Assembly: GCF_004145845.1 (NCBI RefSeq)
Contig: NZ_SELP01000006.1
Span: 1 to 64,000, forward strand
DNA: 64,000 bases
Source of the DNA: Loktanella sp. IMCC34160
Lineage (GTDB): Bacteria > Pseudomonadota > Alphaproteobacteria > Rhodobacterales > Rhodobacteraceae
Direction: 5' to 3'
A program made the translations under genes and the position numbers. Shown here one piece after another: positions 32,974 through 41,502 of this stretch. The notes under the pieces are model-generated. The model had not been told where the DNA came from. It did not search any database and saw only the letters and a list, made by a program, of their open reading frames with translations. Position 1 is the stretch's first letter; the number at the start of each line of letters is the position of its first letter.

Positions 32974-34223
32974 TGCAGCGATACCCCCTCAAGAAACACA
33001 AGTTCGACCCGCGTCCCGCCATTGAGCGAGATCACCGGCTGATATTGTTCGGCGCGGTTGATGTAATATTCGGACAGGGTGCTTGCGGCGGTCTCGATCC
33101 CCCCCGCCCCGGCCGCGGCCGCCGCGTTACGCGCAATCTCCTCGACCGTATCGGTGTCGCTGTCCGTCTCTGGCTGTGCCGCCGTCGCCAGCCCCTGCAA
33201 GGCCCCGGCGATGGCGGCATTGGTGACCAGCGGACCCTCCCGGCTGACCACCTGCCCCCGGACCCCTTCCTTGCCCGCGCCAACCATATAGCCCGCGATC
33301 TGGGTCTCGACGATTTCGCCATTGCGTTTCAGACAGGTCAGGGAGAGGAGCCGGACCCGGACCCGCTCGGAACTCAGATCCCCGATGGCCGAGCCCTGAA
33401 CCGTGCAGCCCTCGATGTTGACCCGCGCGCCCCGGCGTCCGCCAGCCGCAGCAGTCACCGCAGGCCCCGTGATCCGAAACAGAACCGGGATCGGGTTCTC
33501 CCGGTCCACCACATTCGTTGCCGCATCCGCCCCCGACAGCACCACGGCGGGCGCGTAGGACCCGGCGGGGATGTAGTTGCGCAGCGTATTGCGGGCCGGG
33601 GCCTCCTCCTCGGCCGACGCTGCCAGCGCAAAACTCTGACCGAACCGATCAATCTGCGCCACCGTCGTGCTGGCCTGCGCCGTGCCCCCTTCGACGGTCT
33701 GCCGCCGCCCGTTTCCAAGCGGGCCCGGGGGCGTTGCCACGACCCGGCCATTGGTCCGGCGCTCGATGAACTCGCTGCCCGTATCCGCATAGTTGGGCTG
33801 CACCCCACCCGTCGCTGCCGGGGTCACCGAAGCCTGTCCGTCCCCGCCCCCTGCCGGTCGCTCCAGCGCCGCGATCTTCGTCGCCTGCTGGACGATGATC
33901 TCGTCATATTCCTCCCGCAGCACCGCGATTTGCCGCGCGCCCTGCGCCTGTTCGGCCGCGAGGCTTTCCTGAAGATCCTCGATCAGGGTCTTCATGTTCT
34001 CGATCTCGGCCCGGCTTTGTGTGACCCAGGACATTTCCGGGGCGGCGGCAGAGGTGCGGTCCGCCACGATACTCACGTCGATCGTTTCCTGGCCGCGCGG
34101 AAAGGCGCTCGCCTGCTGCTGATCCGGGCCAAGTACGCCGAAGATCACGTATCCGACCACCACGAGGCTCACACCCCCGAGTGCCAGAACCGCATACTGT
34201 TGAGACTTGCGATCCAGAGCCAT
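32970..34223 (-). CDS. traB: TraB core-complex protein (VirB10-like), 417 aa
   Basis: An inner-membrane protein spanning the periplasm to the outer-membrane core, equivalent to VirB10. It has a short cytoplasmic start, a membrane helix at about 12-31 (AVLALGGVSLVVVGYVIFG), a coiled coil near 75-120, a Pro/Gly-rich stretch, and a C-terminal VirB10-type beta domain starting around 200 (IPAGSYAPAVVLSGADAATN, NIEGCTVQGSAIGDLSSERV) and ending in VELVFLEGVSL. Length is slightly below F TraB (475). The genes around it are traV and traK. Confidence 0.95.
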   Translation of the reverse strand: MALDRKSQQYAVLALGGVSLVVVGYVIFGVLGPDQQQASAFPRGQETIDVSIVADRTSAAAPEMSWVTQSRAEIENMKTLIEDLQESLAAEQAQGARQIAVLREEYDEIIVQQATKIAALERPAGGGDGQASVTPAATGGVQPNYADTGSEFIERRTNGRVVATPPGPLGNGRRQTVEGGTAQASTTVAQIDRFGQSFALAASAEEEAPARNTLRNYIPAGSYAPAVVLSGADAATNVVDRENPIPVLFRITGPAVTAAAGGRRGARVNIEGCTVQGSAIGDLSSERVRVRLLSLTCLKRNGEIVETQIAGYMVGAGKEGVRGQVVSREGPLVTNAAIAGALQGLATAAQPETDSDTDTVEEIARNAAAAAGAGGIETAASTLSEYYINRAEQYQPVISLNGGTRVELVFLEGVSLQ

Positions 34224-34912
34224 CAGTTCGCCTCCACCACGATTACGAAGGTGCGCCCTTCGGCAGGCAGATGCGGGTTGGCGATCCAGACCGCCCGGAC
34301 GCCGGTTCCATAGAAATCCTGTTCCCGGACAAGCCGCCCCTCGGCGCCCGCCACCGCGATCCGGACGCTCGCGGTCCAGCCGTCACCCGAGCTTCGGGCC
34401 ACGACCCGACCGTCCCGGCCCCGCGGCACATCCCGCCCAAGTACATGCTCGCGGGCAACTTCACGGACGATCTCGGACATCATCAGCGCCACATCATCCG
34501 AGAAACCGACCCCTGCCCCGAAGTCTGCCGCCGCAGCCTCCTCTTCCGGCGCCTCCTGCCCATTGATCGTGATCAGGACCGGCGGCACGGACCGCGCGAC
34601 CGGCTGGATCGTGTACCCGATGGTGACCCCACGCTCCGTCACGATGTAGCCGGTTTCGCTCTCGGTCCCCTCGCCCACCGCGCGGAAGAACACGTCGCCC
34701 GTTTCCTCGTCATTCGACATCTCGAAGATCGAGCCGTCATTGACGATCCGGCGGATGCGATCGCCCACAACGCTCACCCTTGTCACGCCCGTCGTGGACA
34801 CATTGAAGCCCACTGATCCATCCGGGTCGGTCCGCAGGACCTGCGCCGCCAATGCCACGCTGGCGGTCAATGCGAAGAGGACCGCCAAGGCCCCCTTGAT
34901 CAGTCGGGTCAT
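34223..34912 (-). CDS. traK: TraK core-complex secretin-like protein, 229 aa
   Basis: A periplasmic/outer-membrane core protein equivalent to VirB9, forming a ring with TraV and TraB. A signal peptide (LIKGALAVLFALTASVALAA) is present. The body is beta-rich, with VNVSTTGVTRVSVVGDRIRR-like strands, GYIVTERGVTIGYTIQP and a C-terminal VREQDFYGTGVRAVWIANP of the TraK family. It is coupled to traE by ATGA and to traB by TGATG. Confidence 0.94.
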   Translation of the reverse strand: MTRLIKGALAVLFALTASVALAAQVLRTDPDGSVGFNVSTTGVTRVSVVGDRIRRIVNDGSIFEMSNDEETGDVFFRAVGEGTESETGYIVTERGVTIGYTIQPVARSVPPVLITINGQEAPEEEAAAADFGAGVGFSDDVALMMSEIVREVAREHVLGRDVPRGRDGRVVARSSGDGWTASVRIAVAGAEGRLVREQDFYGTGVRAVWIANPHLPAEGRTFVIVVEAN

Positions 34913-35463
34913 TGGTCCGTCTCCAGTCTGCTGATGGCCGCAAGCCGAACCGATCCGGCCTCCGCCACAAAACTCAGCATCACCCGGCGTTCTTCCCGGG
35001 CGATCTGAACGGTGTTGAGGTAGGTGTGCAGGTCGCCTTCGATCACCACTTGCAAACGGTCGAGGTTGTGTTCGATCCGGCGCGGAAAGAAGACCGTCGA
35101 GATGTCGCGCTCGCGAATATCGGTGGCGACAGTGTCATAATGCTGAAGCAGCCGGTTGCGATCCGCCACCGCCGCGATCCGCTCGATCACCGTCCGACCA
35201 TAGTCGAGGTTCGCAGGCGAGGCATTGTAGAGGCCGTAGATCGCGTCCAGTGACAGCGCCTCGATATAGCGCTTGTCCGACGCGCCCCGCGCGACCATGC
35301 CGTCACTGATATTGGTTGGGACAAGGACGACCTGGTTGGTCTGCGTATAGAGCCGGACACTTAGGGCGGCATTGATCAACAATAGGATCGCGGCAACGGC
35401 GAGGATGGCGTTGCGCTGCAGTCTGGCTGTGCGAATGGATTTCTGAAGCTTGTCGAAGGTCAT
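34909..35463 (-). CDS. traE: TraE conjugal assembly protein (VirB8-like), 184 aa
   Basis: An inner-membrane protein with one N-terminal helix (AILAVAAILLLINAALSVRL) and a periplasmic VirB8-type domain (SLDAIYGLYNASPANLDYGR, STVFFPRRIEHNLDRLQVVI). The ATG at 35463 is preferred over the GTG at 35475: it has GGGAGG just upstream and overlaps the traL stop as TGATG. Length equals F TraE (188). Confidence 0.94.
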   Translation of the reverse strand: MTFDKLQKSIRTARLQRNAILAVAAILLLINAALSVRLYTQTNQVVLVPTNISDGMVARGASDKRYIEALSLDAIYGLYNASPANLDYGRTVIERIAAVADRNRLLQHYDTVATDIRERDISTVFFPRRIEHNLDRLQVVIEGDLHTYLNTVQIAREERRVMLSFVAEAGSVRLAAISRLETDQ

Positions 35464-35744
35464 CACGCCTCCCACAAATCAACAGAGGCGTCAGGAAGCT
35501 CTTTGAGCAACCCAAAGCCCGTCGGCAGGAACCAATAGGCCGCCGCGGCGACCCCTTCGAGGCCCGTATCGCCCTTGATCCGCTTCCAGATCATCCAAAG
35601 CGTAACCGCGACAATCACCCCGGTGATCACCTGCTTGCCCAGAAGGCCCATCAAGACGGGCAGTCCCAGTAAGATCGCCTCATCGGCTGGCAACATCAGC
35701 ACCCGTGGCGGGTCCTGGAGCCTTTGTTCAATACGTGTATCCAT
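35463..35744 (-). CDS. traL: TraL pilus assembly membrane protein, 93 aa
   Basis: A small inner-membrane protein of the VirB3 type that helps insert pilin. The ATG at 35744 opens the family-like start (RIEQRLQDPPRVLMLPADE). Two adjacent hydrophobic segments (AILLGLPVLMGLLGKQVITG and VAVTLWMIWKRIKG) follow. The C-terminus AAAYWFLPTGFGLLKELP is also TraL-like. Length fits F TraL (91). It lies 58 bases after the pilin gene. Confidence 0.93.
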   Translation of the reverse strand: MDTRIEQRLQDPPRVLMLPADEAILLGLPVLMGLLGKQVITGVIVAVTLWMIWKRIKGDTGLEGVAAAAYWFLPTGFGLLKELPDASVDLWEA

Positions 35745-35802
35745 GATCGTGCCCCCGCACCTTGAGTGTGAGCGGCCCGCTGAGGCGCGCCGCTCGACCT
35801 GG

Positions 35803-36153
35803 TCAAAGTGACGGGTCGGCCTCGATCGCGAGCGTCTCGACAGCCAGAAGATCGGTCGTGGCGGTGACACCAGAGATCCCCTGCAGAGCGGTGACGCCGT
35901 AGCCAAGGAAGAGTGCAACGGCAAATGCGATGATCGCCTGACCCCAGCCCCGGCCCACAGCCAGCATGATGGCGGCAAGTGCGATCGAGATGATGACGAT
36001 CAGGAAACCACCGGCCCCGCCCAGGAGAGTTTGGAGATCTGTGCCAACTTCGGTGAACCCGGCTTCGATCCCGGTTCCGGTCCCGGCGGCCATGGCAGCG
36101 CCGCCGATCAGAGCAAAGGCCGCAGACAGCCCCGCACGCATGATTTTGGTCAT
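35803..36153 (-). CDS. traA: TraA-type conjugative pilin, 116 aa
   Basis: Probable major pilin subunit of the F-like pilus. A signal peptide (MTKIMRAGLSAAFALIGGAAMA) is followed by a short polar segment and two hydrophobic helices (FLIVIISIALAAIMLAVG and AIIAFAVALFLGYGVTAL) joined by a basic GRGWGQ loop, the arrangement of F-type pilins. The mature chain would be about 94 residues, longer than F pilin (70) but within the range of F-like pilins. An AAGGA ribosome site precedes the ATG. It is the first gene of the operon, directly downstream of a promoter-like sequence. Confidence 0.88.
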   Translation of the reverse strand: MTKIMRAGLSAAFALIGGAAMAAGTGTGIEAGFTEVGTDLQTLLGGAGGFLIVIISIALAAIMLAVGRGWGQAIIAFAVALFLGYGVTALQGISGVTATTDLLAVETLAIEADPSL

Positions 36154-36206
36154 TTCATTTTCCTTCTTGCTACATAGTCACGGAATATGCACATCCACAG
36201 TATGTG

Positions 36207-36235
36207 ACATTAGAAGAAGTGACGTGGTCTTGCAA
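36207..36235 (-). promoter_or_regulatory. candidate promoter of the tra operon
   Basis: On the minus strand TTGCAA (36235-36230), a 17-base spacer and TAATGT (36212-36207) lie about 55 bases upstream of the traA start. Spacing is ideal for a sigma70-type promoter. ACTATG/CATAGT elements flank it on both sides. Confidence 0.5.
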
Positions 36236-36250
36236 AGAAGATTTTCCGGA

Positions 36251-36275
36251 ACTATGCACAACTATGTTTCATAGT
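36251..36275. promoter_or_regulatory. candidate operator, ACTATG palindrome
   Basis: ACTATG at 36251 is followed by the perfect palindrome ACTATG-TTT-CATAGT (36261-36275). A further CATAGT lies at 36173, just before the traA start. The clustered hexamers bracket the tra promoter, which suggests binding sites for a dimeric regulator. The regulator is not identified. Confidence 0.5.
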
Positions 36276-36524
36276 GCCTGCCCGATCAGCGATATTCAGT
36301 CTTGATCCTGCAACTCATGCGTGAAAACATCCGAGTCTGATGTGGTCCCGGTTTCTTCTTATGAAGGGATTGGTTTGGATTGGGACCTGTAGCGGGGATT
36401 ATGCAATTATGTGGACAGAACCGGGCTGCTATGGACTCTCCCAAGGAAAGCCAAATGGACGAACTGATGTTCGCCCATTTCGAGTCAGTGCTGGCAATTT
36501 GATAGCACAGACCGGCGGGCAGCA
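36276..36524. other. divergent intergenic region between traA and the RTX unit
   Basis: Together with 36154-36275 this forms a 371-base divergent control region. Besides the tra promoter elements it contains the inverted repeat at 36453-36480. A 23-codon frame beginning at the ATG of ATGGACTCTCCC (near 36430) ends before the first RTX-unit gene; it has no support as a gene. An origin of transfer could lie here, but no known nic motif was recognised. Confidence 0.4.
36453..36480. repeat. 12-bp near-perfect inverted repeat upstream of the RTX unit
   Basis: AAATGGACGAAC (36453-36464) and GTTCGCCCATTT (36469-36480) are inverse copies with one mismatch and a four-base loop, 45 bases before the start of the first gene of the RTX unit. 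It could be an operator, an attenuator-like hairpin or part of an oriT. Confidence 0.65.
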
Positions 36525-37022
36525 ATGATCACGGTCTTCAGAGTCGCCCACTCTGTTGGGTTAAGCGCGGTAATTATCTGTTCAACGCTGTTCGTGGTTT
36601 GGTCAGAAGCGGCGTGGTCTGAAATCTTCGCGCCGCAGCAACCAACAATTGAAGGTCAAGCCATTGATGTTGATCAGGACCTAAACATACATATTCGATT
36701 GAATTCTGACGATGAGAGTGAAGGTGAGGTGGTCATTCTAGATCTCGATGTTGACCACATTTCTTCAAACCTTAATTATCTGCTGCTGCAGGTATTTTTC
36801 AGAGGGCGCCCTGTAGTTTGTAGCGTGGATAGCGCTGAGTCTCCGCAATCTGCTTCGATGTGTTACACTCAGATGGTTCAGGCAGATGGCTCAGTCTCGG
36901 ACAGTTACTACCTCTCTCTATATAATATGGTGATTATGGCCAGATGCATTTCTGAGTCAAAAATAGATCTGGGTGCCAACGATATTTGGACATGCAACTA
37001 TCCTGAAAAGGCTGAGGAATGA
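36525..37022 (+). CDS. small exported protein upstream of the RTX gene, 165 aa
   Basis: Not confidently assigned. Residues 1-31 form a signal peptide or membrane anchor (VGLSAVIICSTLFVVWSEAA). The rest has alternating strands (GQAIDVDQDLNIHIRLN, VVILDLDVDHISS) and four cysteines. The order of strands, a GRPVVCSVD segment and the late YNMVIMARCI helix faintly recall a degenerate staphylococcal-nuclease fold, but the catalytic residues are not evident. It overlaps the RTX gene by four bases (ATGA), so the products are made together; a role in export or maturation of the RTX protein is conceivable. Confidence 0.7.
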   Translation: MITVFRVAHSVGLSAVIICSTLFVVWSEAAWSEIFAPQQPTIEGQAIDVDQDLNIHIRLNSDDESEGEVVILDLDVDHISSNLNYLLLQVFFRGRPVVCSVDSAESPQSASMCYTQMVQADGSVSDSYYLSLYNMVIMARCISESKIDLGANDIWTCNYPEKAEE

Positions 37023-40000
37023 GTATTGATATAGACCTTCTCTATAGGAGTGGTGCAATTCGGTTTGTCGATACTGCGACGGGGACATCCGTCGCCGTCA
37101 AAGATCTGCAGGATATGCAGAACGATGACAGTTTCGTAACGACGGTGCTTGGTGCCCTTCGATTGCTTGCGACCAATAGCACGTCTTTTGCCGATGCACT
37201 CGCTCTGCTTTCGGCACAATCGCCACTCTTAATTGATCCGACGGACCAGCCGGCTTTTTCCGGTCGATCGGAGAACCCCGCCTATCCTGGTGATGGAACC
37301 GGAATCTCTGTATTCGGATATGTCACATTGCCAACTGACTACGTTGAGAATGGATCCGATAAGGTACTTGTCGATGAGACTGGCAGAATAAAGGTTGATG
37401 GCTGGACTAGAATATTGGTGCATGAAGTTGCACATGCCATATTCGGAACGGTAGATACTAGGGACCTGCTCGATGGCTCAGTAGCTAATCCCGATTATGA
37501 AGGGGGAGCCGTAGCCTTTGAGAACCTTGTGGCGTTGGAGCTCGAGGCGAGCGGACTTAGTGATGGGGCCCAACGGACGAGTTATAGTGCCATATGGACC
37601 GCCGGTTCACTTGATATTCCGGATAACCCGTTTGGCATTGAAACGGATAGCTTCACGTTCGGCAATGTCGTCGAACTTGTCCTGCAAGATACTGATAGCC
37701 GTGTTCTCCCAAATGGCGAGATAGACACTGGTCCGGGTGCAGATGTAAATACCGAAAACAACACGGATCAAATTGATGATTTGATTATTGCGACTGTAAA
37801 CCACAGCGGTTCATTTGCCAACAATATTTCGACCGGACGAGGCCAAGACTATATCTACGCAGGTCTCGGCAACGATACCGTCGATGGGGGCGAAGGTAGC
37901 GACTACATTCATCTCGGAACGGGATCAGATACGGGGATCGGTGGGGCAGGTGACGACATAATCGTAGGAGACAACCTGGGCCCCTATGAAGTCGGAGGGG
38001 ATGACACACTTTACGGAGGAGACCACGACGACTGGCTTTTCGGTGTTGGAGGGAACGACACGCTCTATGGCGGCCAAGATCAGGACAGTCTTGTTGGAGG
38101 TAGTGGTGCCGATGCGCTCTTTGGCGGAGAAGGTCGTGACGTCCTTTCCGGTGGTTCTGATGACGACACTCTTTCTGGCGATGCTGGTGATGACCATCTG
38201 ATCGGCGGCGCTGGTGCCGACGTAATCGATGGTGGTGATGGTTGGGATGCGGTGTATTTCGAGTCCGACGCGGGCCCAGTCAGCATCGACCTCGCTGGTG
38301 GAACGGGTGAGGGTGGCGATGCTGCTGGCGACACCTATGCCAACGTCGAGGTGTTTGTGGGCACAAGCGGTGGCGACCAGTTCACAACATCAGGCACACA
38401 AACCGTTGTGATTGGCGGAGGTGCCGGAGCCGATGTATTCAACATTGATAAATCAATTGGCGAGGGCGACCTCTCGCAGAGGAGCAGTGGAGTAACAGTT
38501 GTGCTCGGCGGTGAGGGATCCGACGTCTACAATATCGGTGGACCCGCTGGGCCAGTGTTACTGATTGAAGTGCCGGGCCTAACCGAAGATAATCTTCACC
38601 TTTTTGACTTGGAAGCTGCGGCAACCTCGCTGGGCTATCAAGACTTTTCTGCATTCGATATAGTAGTGTTGAACCCGGATGAGCAAGACATCCTCCAGAT
38701 CAATGGCGAGACTTTGAGCATTGGACCTGGTTCCGCCGCTCTTAGCTACACAAACCCTTCCCATTCCAGTCTCCCGAGCCTTTTCCCAGTTCCAGCATAC
38801 GAAACATTCTTGCTAAGTGGGGAGCAGAATACCGATTTCGGGTTTCATGCAGCTGGCACCGGACTTATCGACATTGGTGGTGCGGAAGGCGTCCAAGCGC
38901 AATTTCTGACAAACGGTTTCTACGCCGGGTATTATAGTGTCCACTACCACCTGAGCGAAGGTAATTGGATCGAGTACCTGAGCTATCTTCCGGATGAAAT
39001 ACCTCCAGACGTCACAATCTTTTATGAATCCGGGATTCTCCCATGGAGCGACAGTGGATACCCGGAACAACCAGAAGGGGAGGCCTTGCTGCCACCACCT
39101 GATGGTTATGAAGGAGACGAGTATCTCGACACCTCAGCATCTCAGTTCTTTGTCTATTGGGTGGGGTACACCAACAACTACTACTTCGAAAACAGCAACA
39201 ATCCAGACTACCTAGGCAACTTCGCCCTCATTGGTGGAGCGTTGCAGGGGAACACGCTCATTTCTGACGGGACTCACGCTGTCACCGTTCAGTGGCCCGA
39301 AGACGGTGGGTTCTCGATCACTGACTTCTTGGCCGAAACCGAGTACGTGGATAGCAGTGATGGGACCGGCGAAAACGGTTCTTCTGGAACACAGATTTCT
39401 GGCACTTCAGCTTCCGAGCAGATTTTCGGTACTGACGACAACGATCTGATTTATGACTTGGATGGTGACGATACGGTTTCGGGCGGAGCTGGAAATGATA
39501 CGTTTGTCGCTGGAGGCGGCGCGGATACGTACTTCGGAGGCGGCGGTACAGGCGATGTCATCGACTATGGCTCCTCAACTCAGGGGCTGCTGATTGATCT
39601 GGGCAACCCATTGAACAGTACCGGCATTGCGGCCGGTGACACCTTCGATGGGATTGAGCAAATCGTTGGGAGTGCACATGACGACATAATTGTGGGGAGT
39701 GCTCACGTTCAGTCTCTCTTTGGGGGAGCCGGAAATGACTATCTAAATGGAAGTCAGGGGGATGACTATCTCCACGGAGGACTCGGGAACGATGATCTGA
39801 CCGGGGGAACCGGTGCTGATACGTTTGTCTTCTCGAGCGAAAGTAACGGCACTGACACCGTCCATGACTTTGAAAGCGGCGTCGACAAGCTCTATTTCAC
39901 AAACGGTGGCACAATTGCCTCGGCCCTTACGATTATCGAAACGATTGACGGTGTCGTTCTCTCGTGGGGATATGGAAATAGTATTTTGCTTTCGAATACG

Positions 40001-40960
40001 ACGGAGAGCGAACTGTCGATTTCTGATCTCCTGTTTGAGACGGAACTTGGGGTCCTATCCAAAGAAGTCAGGAACTATGACGATGGCCGCGTCCAGGAAA
40101 CGATCTACCTTGATGGTGTCAAAACAACGGTGACTCTATCGGACCTCGGTGATGCCCATTCATGGTCCTCCTATGTCGACATCTTCAATGCCAATGGTCA
40201 GATGATCTCTCGCGAAATGACCTATGATGATGGCCGTGTTGCCCTGTCGAGCTATACAGACGGAAGCCGGGTTTCGACCTTCATTACTGACGACGGTAAC
40301 CAGTTCAATTGGGAGTCGGTGGAGAAGCTCTACGGTGCCGATGGGCAGCTATTGAGTCAGACCTACCTGTATGATGATGGGCGTGAGGTCGAGACAAGCT
40401 ACGTCGATGGAATTCGGACTTCGATTGTTACAACAGATCATGCAAATAGCTACGTATGGACGAGCTATGTCGATGTCTTCGACGCTTTGGGTACTCTTTC
40501 CAGTCGAACGATGACCTATGACGATGGTCTGGTCGAAGCGACCGTTTATGACTCTTCAAATGTTCAGGCTTGGGAGAGCTATGTCGATGTTTTCTCGAGT
40601 TCCGGTGATCTGGTGACTCGCGAAATGACCTATGATGATGGCCGTGTTGCCCTGTCGAGCTATACGGAAGGAAACCGGCTTTCGACCTTCATCACTGACG
40701 ACGGCGACCAGTTCAATTGGGAGTCGGTGGAGAAGCTCTACGGTGCCGATGGGCAGCTATTGAGCCAGACCTATCTCTATGACGATGGCAATCTGTTCGA
40801 AATGATGTTCTCGGATGGGACAAGGACTGAATCCATTAGGACTGACTCGAGTGACCTCTATGATTGGGCGACGATCATCGATACATTCGACTTTACAGGG
40901 GCCTTGGAGACCCGAACAACGACCTATGATGATGGTTCGACAGCTATCCTAGTATACTAG
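37019..40960 (+). CDS. RTX calcium-binding repeat protein with N-terminal HExxH motif, 1313 aa
   Basis: A large acidic protein probably exported by a type I system, since no N-terminal signal peptide is seen. Residues about 1-200 contain H135-E-V-A-H139 in a RILVHEVAHAIFG helix, the zinc site of metallopeptidases. Two blocks of GGxGxDxxx nonapeptides follow (about 266-418 and 784-957), expected to form calcium-bound beta-rolls. Residues about 1005-1313 are tandem imperfect units built on YDDGR, ESVEKLYGADGQLLSQTYLY and DVF elements. Calcium would fold the protein outside the cell. It could be a protease, an adhesin or a surface-layer factor; the zinc motif and the unusual C-terminal repeats are not a combination I can name. 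No type I secretion genes are in the window. Confidence 0.85.
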   Translation: MSIDIDLLYRSGAIRFVDTATGTSVAVKDLQDMQNDDSFVTTVLGALRLLATNSTSFADALALLSAQSPLLIDPTDQPAFSGRSENPAYPGDGTGISVFGYVTLPTDYVENGSDKVLVDETGRIKVDGWTRILVHEVAHAIFGTVDTRDLLDGSVANPDYEGGAVAFENLVALELEASGLSDGAQRTSYSAIWTAGSLDIPDNPFGIETDSFTFGNVVELVLQDTDSRVLPNGEIDTGPGADVNTENNTDQIDDLIIATVNHSGSFANNISTGRGQDYIYAGLGNDTVDGGEGSDYIHLGTGSDTGIGGAGDDIIVGDNLGPYEVGGDDTLYGGDHDDWLFGVGGNDTLYGGQDQDSLVGGSGADALFGGEGRDVLSGGSDDDTLSGDAGDDHLIGGAGADVIDGGDGWDAVYFESDAGPVSIDLAGGTGEGGDAAGDTYANVEVFVGTSGGDQFTTSGTQTVVIGGGAGADVFNIDKSIGEGDLSQRSSGVTVVLGGEGSDVYNIGGPAGPVLLIEVPGLTEDNLHLFDLEAAATSLGYQDFSAFDIVVLNPDEQDILQINGETLSIGPGSAALSYTNPSHSSLPSLFPVPAYETFLLSGEQNTDFGFHAAGTGLIDIGGAEGVQAQFLTNGFYAGYYSVHYHLSEGNWIEYLSYLPDEIPPDVTIFYESGILPWSDSGYPEQPEGEALLPPPDGYEGDEYLDTSASQFFVYWVGYTNNYYFENSNNPDYLGNFALIGGALQGNTLISDGTHAVTVQWPEDGGFSITDFLAETEYVDSSDGTGENGSSGTQISGTSASEQIFGTDDNDLIYDLDGDDTVSGGAGNDTFVAGGGADTYFGGGGTGDVIDYGSSTQGLLIDLGNPLNSTGIAAGDTFDGIEQIVGSAHDDIIVGSAHVQSLFGGAGNDYLNGSQGDDYLHGGLGNDDLTGGTGADTFVFSSESNGTDTVHDFESGVDKLYFTNGGTIASALTIIETIDGVVLSWGYGNSILLSNTTESELSISDLLFETELGVLSKEVRNYDDGRVQETIYLDGVKTTVTLSDLGDAHSWSSYVDIFNANGQMISREMTYDDGRVALSSYTDGSRVSTFITDDGNQFNWESVEKLYGADGQLLSQTYLYDDGREVETSYVDGIRTSIVTTDHANSYVWTSYVDVFDALGTLSSRTMTYDDGLVEATVYDSSNVQAWESYVDVFSSSGDLVTREMTYDDGRVALSSYTEGNRLSTFITDDGDQFNWESVEKLYGADGQLLSQTYLYDDGNLFEMMFSDGTRTESIRTDSSDLYDWATIIDTFDFTGALETRTTTYDDGSTAILVY
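40211..40788 (+). repeat. two near-identical 170-bp repeats in the RTX gene
   Basis: The segments 40211-40380 and 40619-40788 are almost the same over 170 bases, 408 bases apart, and stay in frame (136 codons). They encode the REMTYDDGRVALSSYT to YGADGQLLSQTYLYDDG unit. The high nucleotide identity compared with neighbouring diverged units indicates recent duplication or gene conversion. Confidence 0.85.
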
Positions 40961-41039
40961 GTGTATCGTCTCAGTAGCTGACTTCAATCAGAGACCCGGG
41001 CGCGCTCTGCAATTTCTCCTTCGGCCTCTTTGCCCAAAG

Positions 41040-41444
41040 TCAACCAATCCTGACCCATTTGTCCTCTGGGTGATCTTCTGGATTCTCCATCCAGACCAGC
41101 CGGTGCCGCCTTGGGTCGAGATCCTTACCATCTTCAATGAGGTTCTCTTCGGTCAAGGCGGGTACCACAAAGCCAAAGGCCCGATCATAAACTTGTAAGA
41201 GCTCATGATAGACCCCATCAATTGAAGCGGTCCTCTTCGGTTTGCCAACGCGCGCGAAGAAGATGTCATAAAACTCCCCGCTCTTGTCCCGAAAGAAGAA
41301 GCCGTAACAGAGCTTAGAGCTATTCGTGGATTTCAGTTTTCCACGCACGACAAGCGGGACAATTTCCCCCGCCCCTTCTCGCGTCGCCTTCATGGCCTGA
41401 ACCCAGTCGATCGAGCGCCCGGTGAGTGTTGTGACGATTTCCAC
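41040..41444 (-). CDS. hypothetical protein, 134 aa
   Basis: Not recognised. It is soluble, with a beta-rich middle (IVPLVVRGKLKSTN, CYGFFFRDKSGEFYDIFFA) and a charged C-terminus (DPRRHRLVWMENPEDHP). No signal peptide or membrane segment is seen. It lies on the same strand as the next unknown gene and luxR, with short gaps of about 60 bases, so the three may form one transcript. It ends facing the RTX gene. Confidence 0.65.
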   Translation of the reverse strand: MEIVTTLTGRSIDWVQAMKATREGAGEIVPLVVRGKLKSTNSSKLCYGFFFRDKSGEFYDIFFARVGKPKRTASIDGVYHELLQVYDRAFGFVVPALTEENLIEDGKDLDPRRHRLVWMENPEDHPEDKWVRIG

Positions 41445-41502
41445 GGTTCATCCATTTGCTGTTTCCAGCAACATACCGGGTCTGCGTGTTTGTGCAACTT
41501 AC

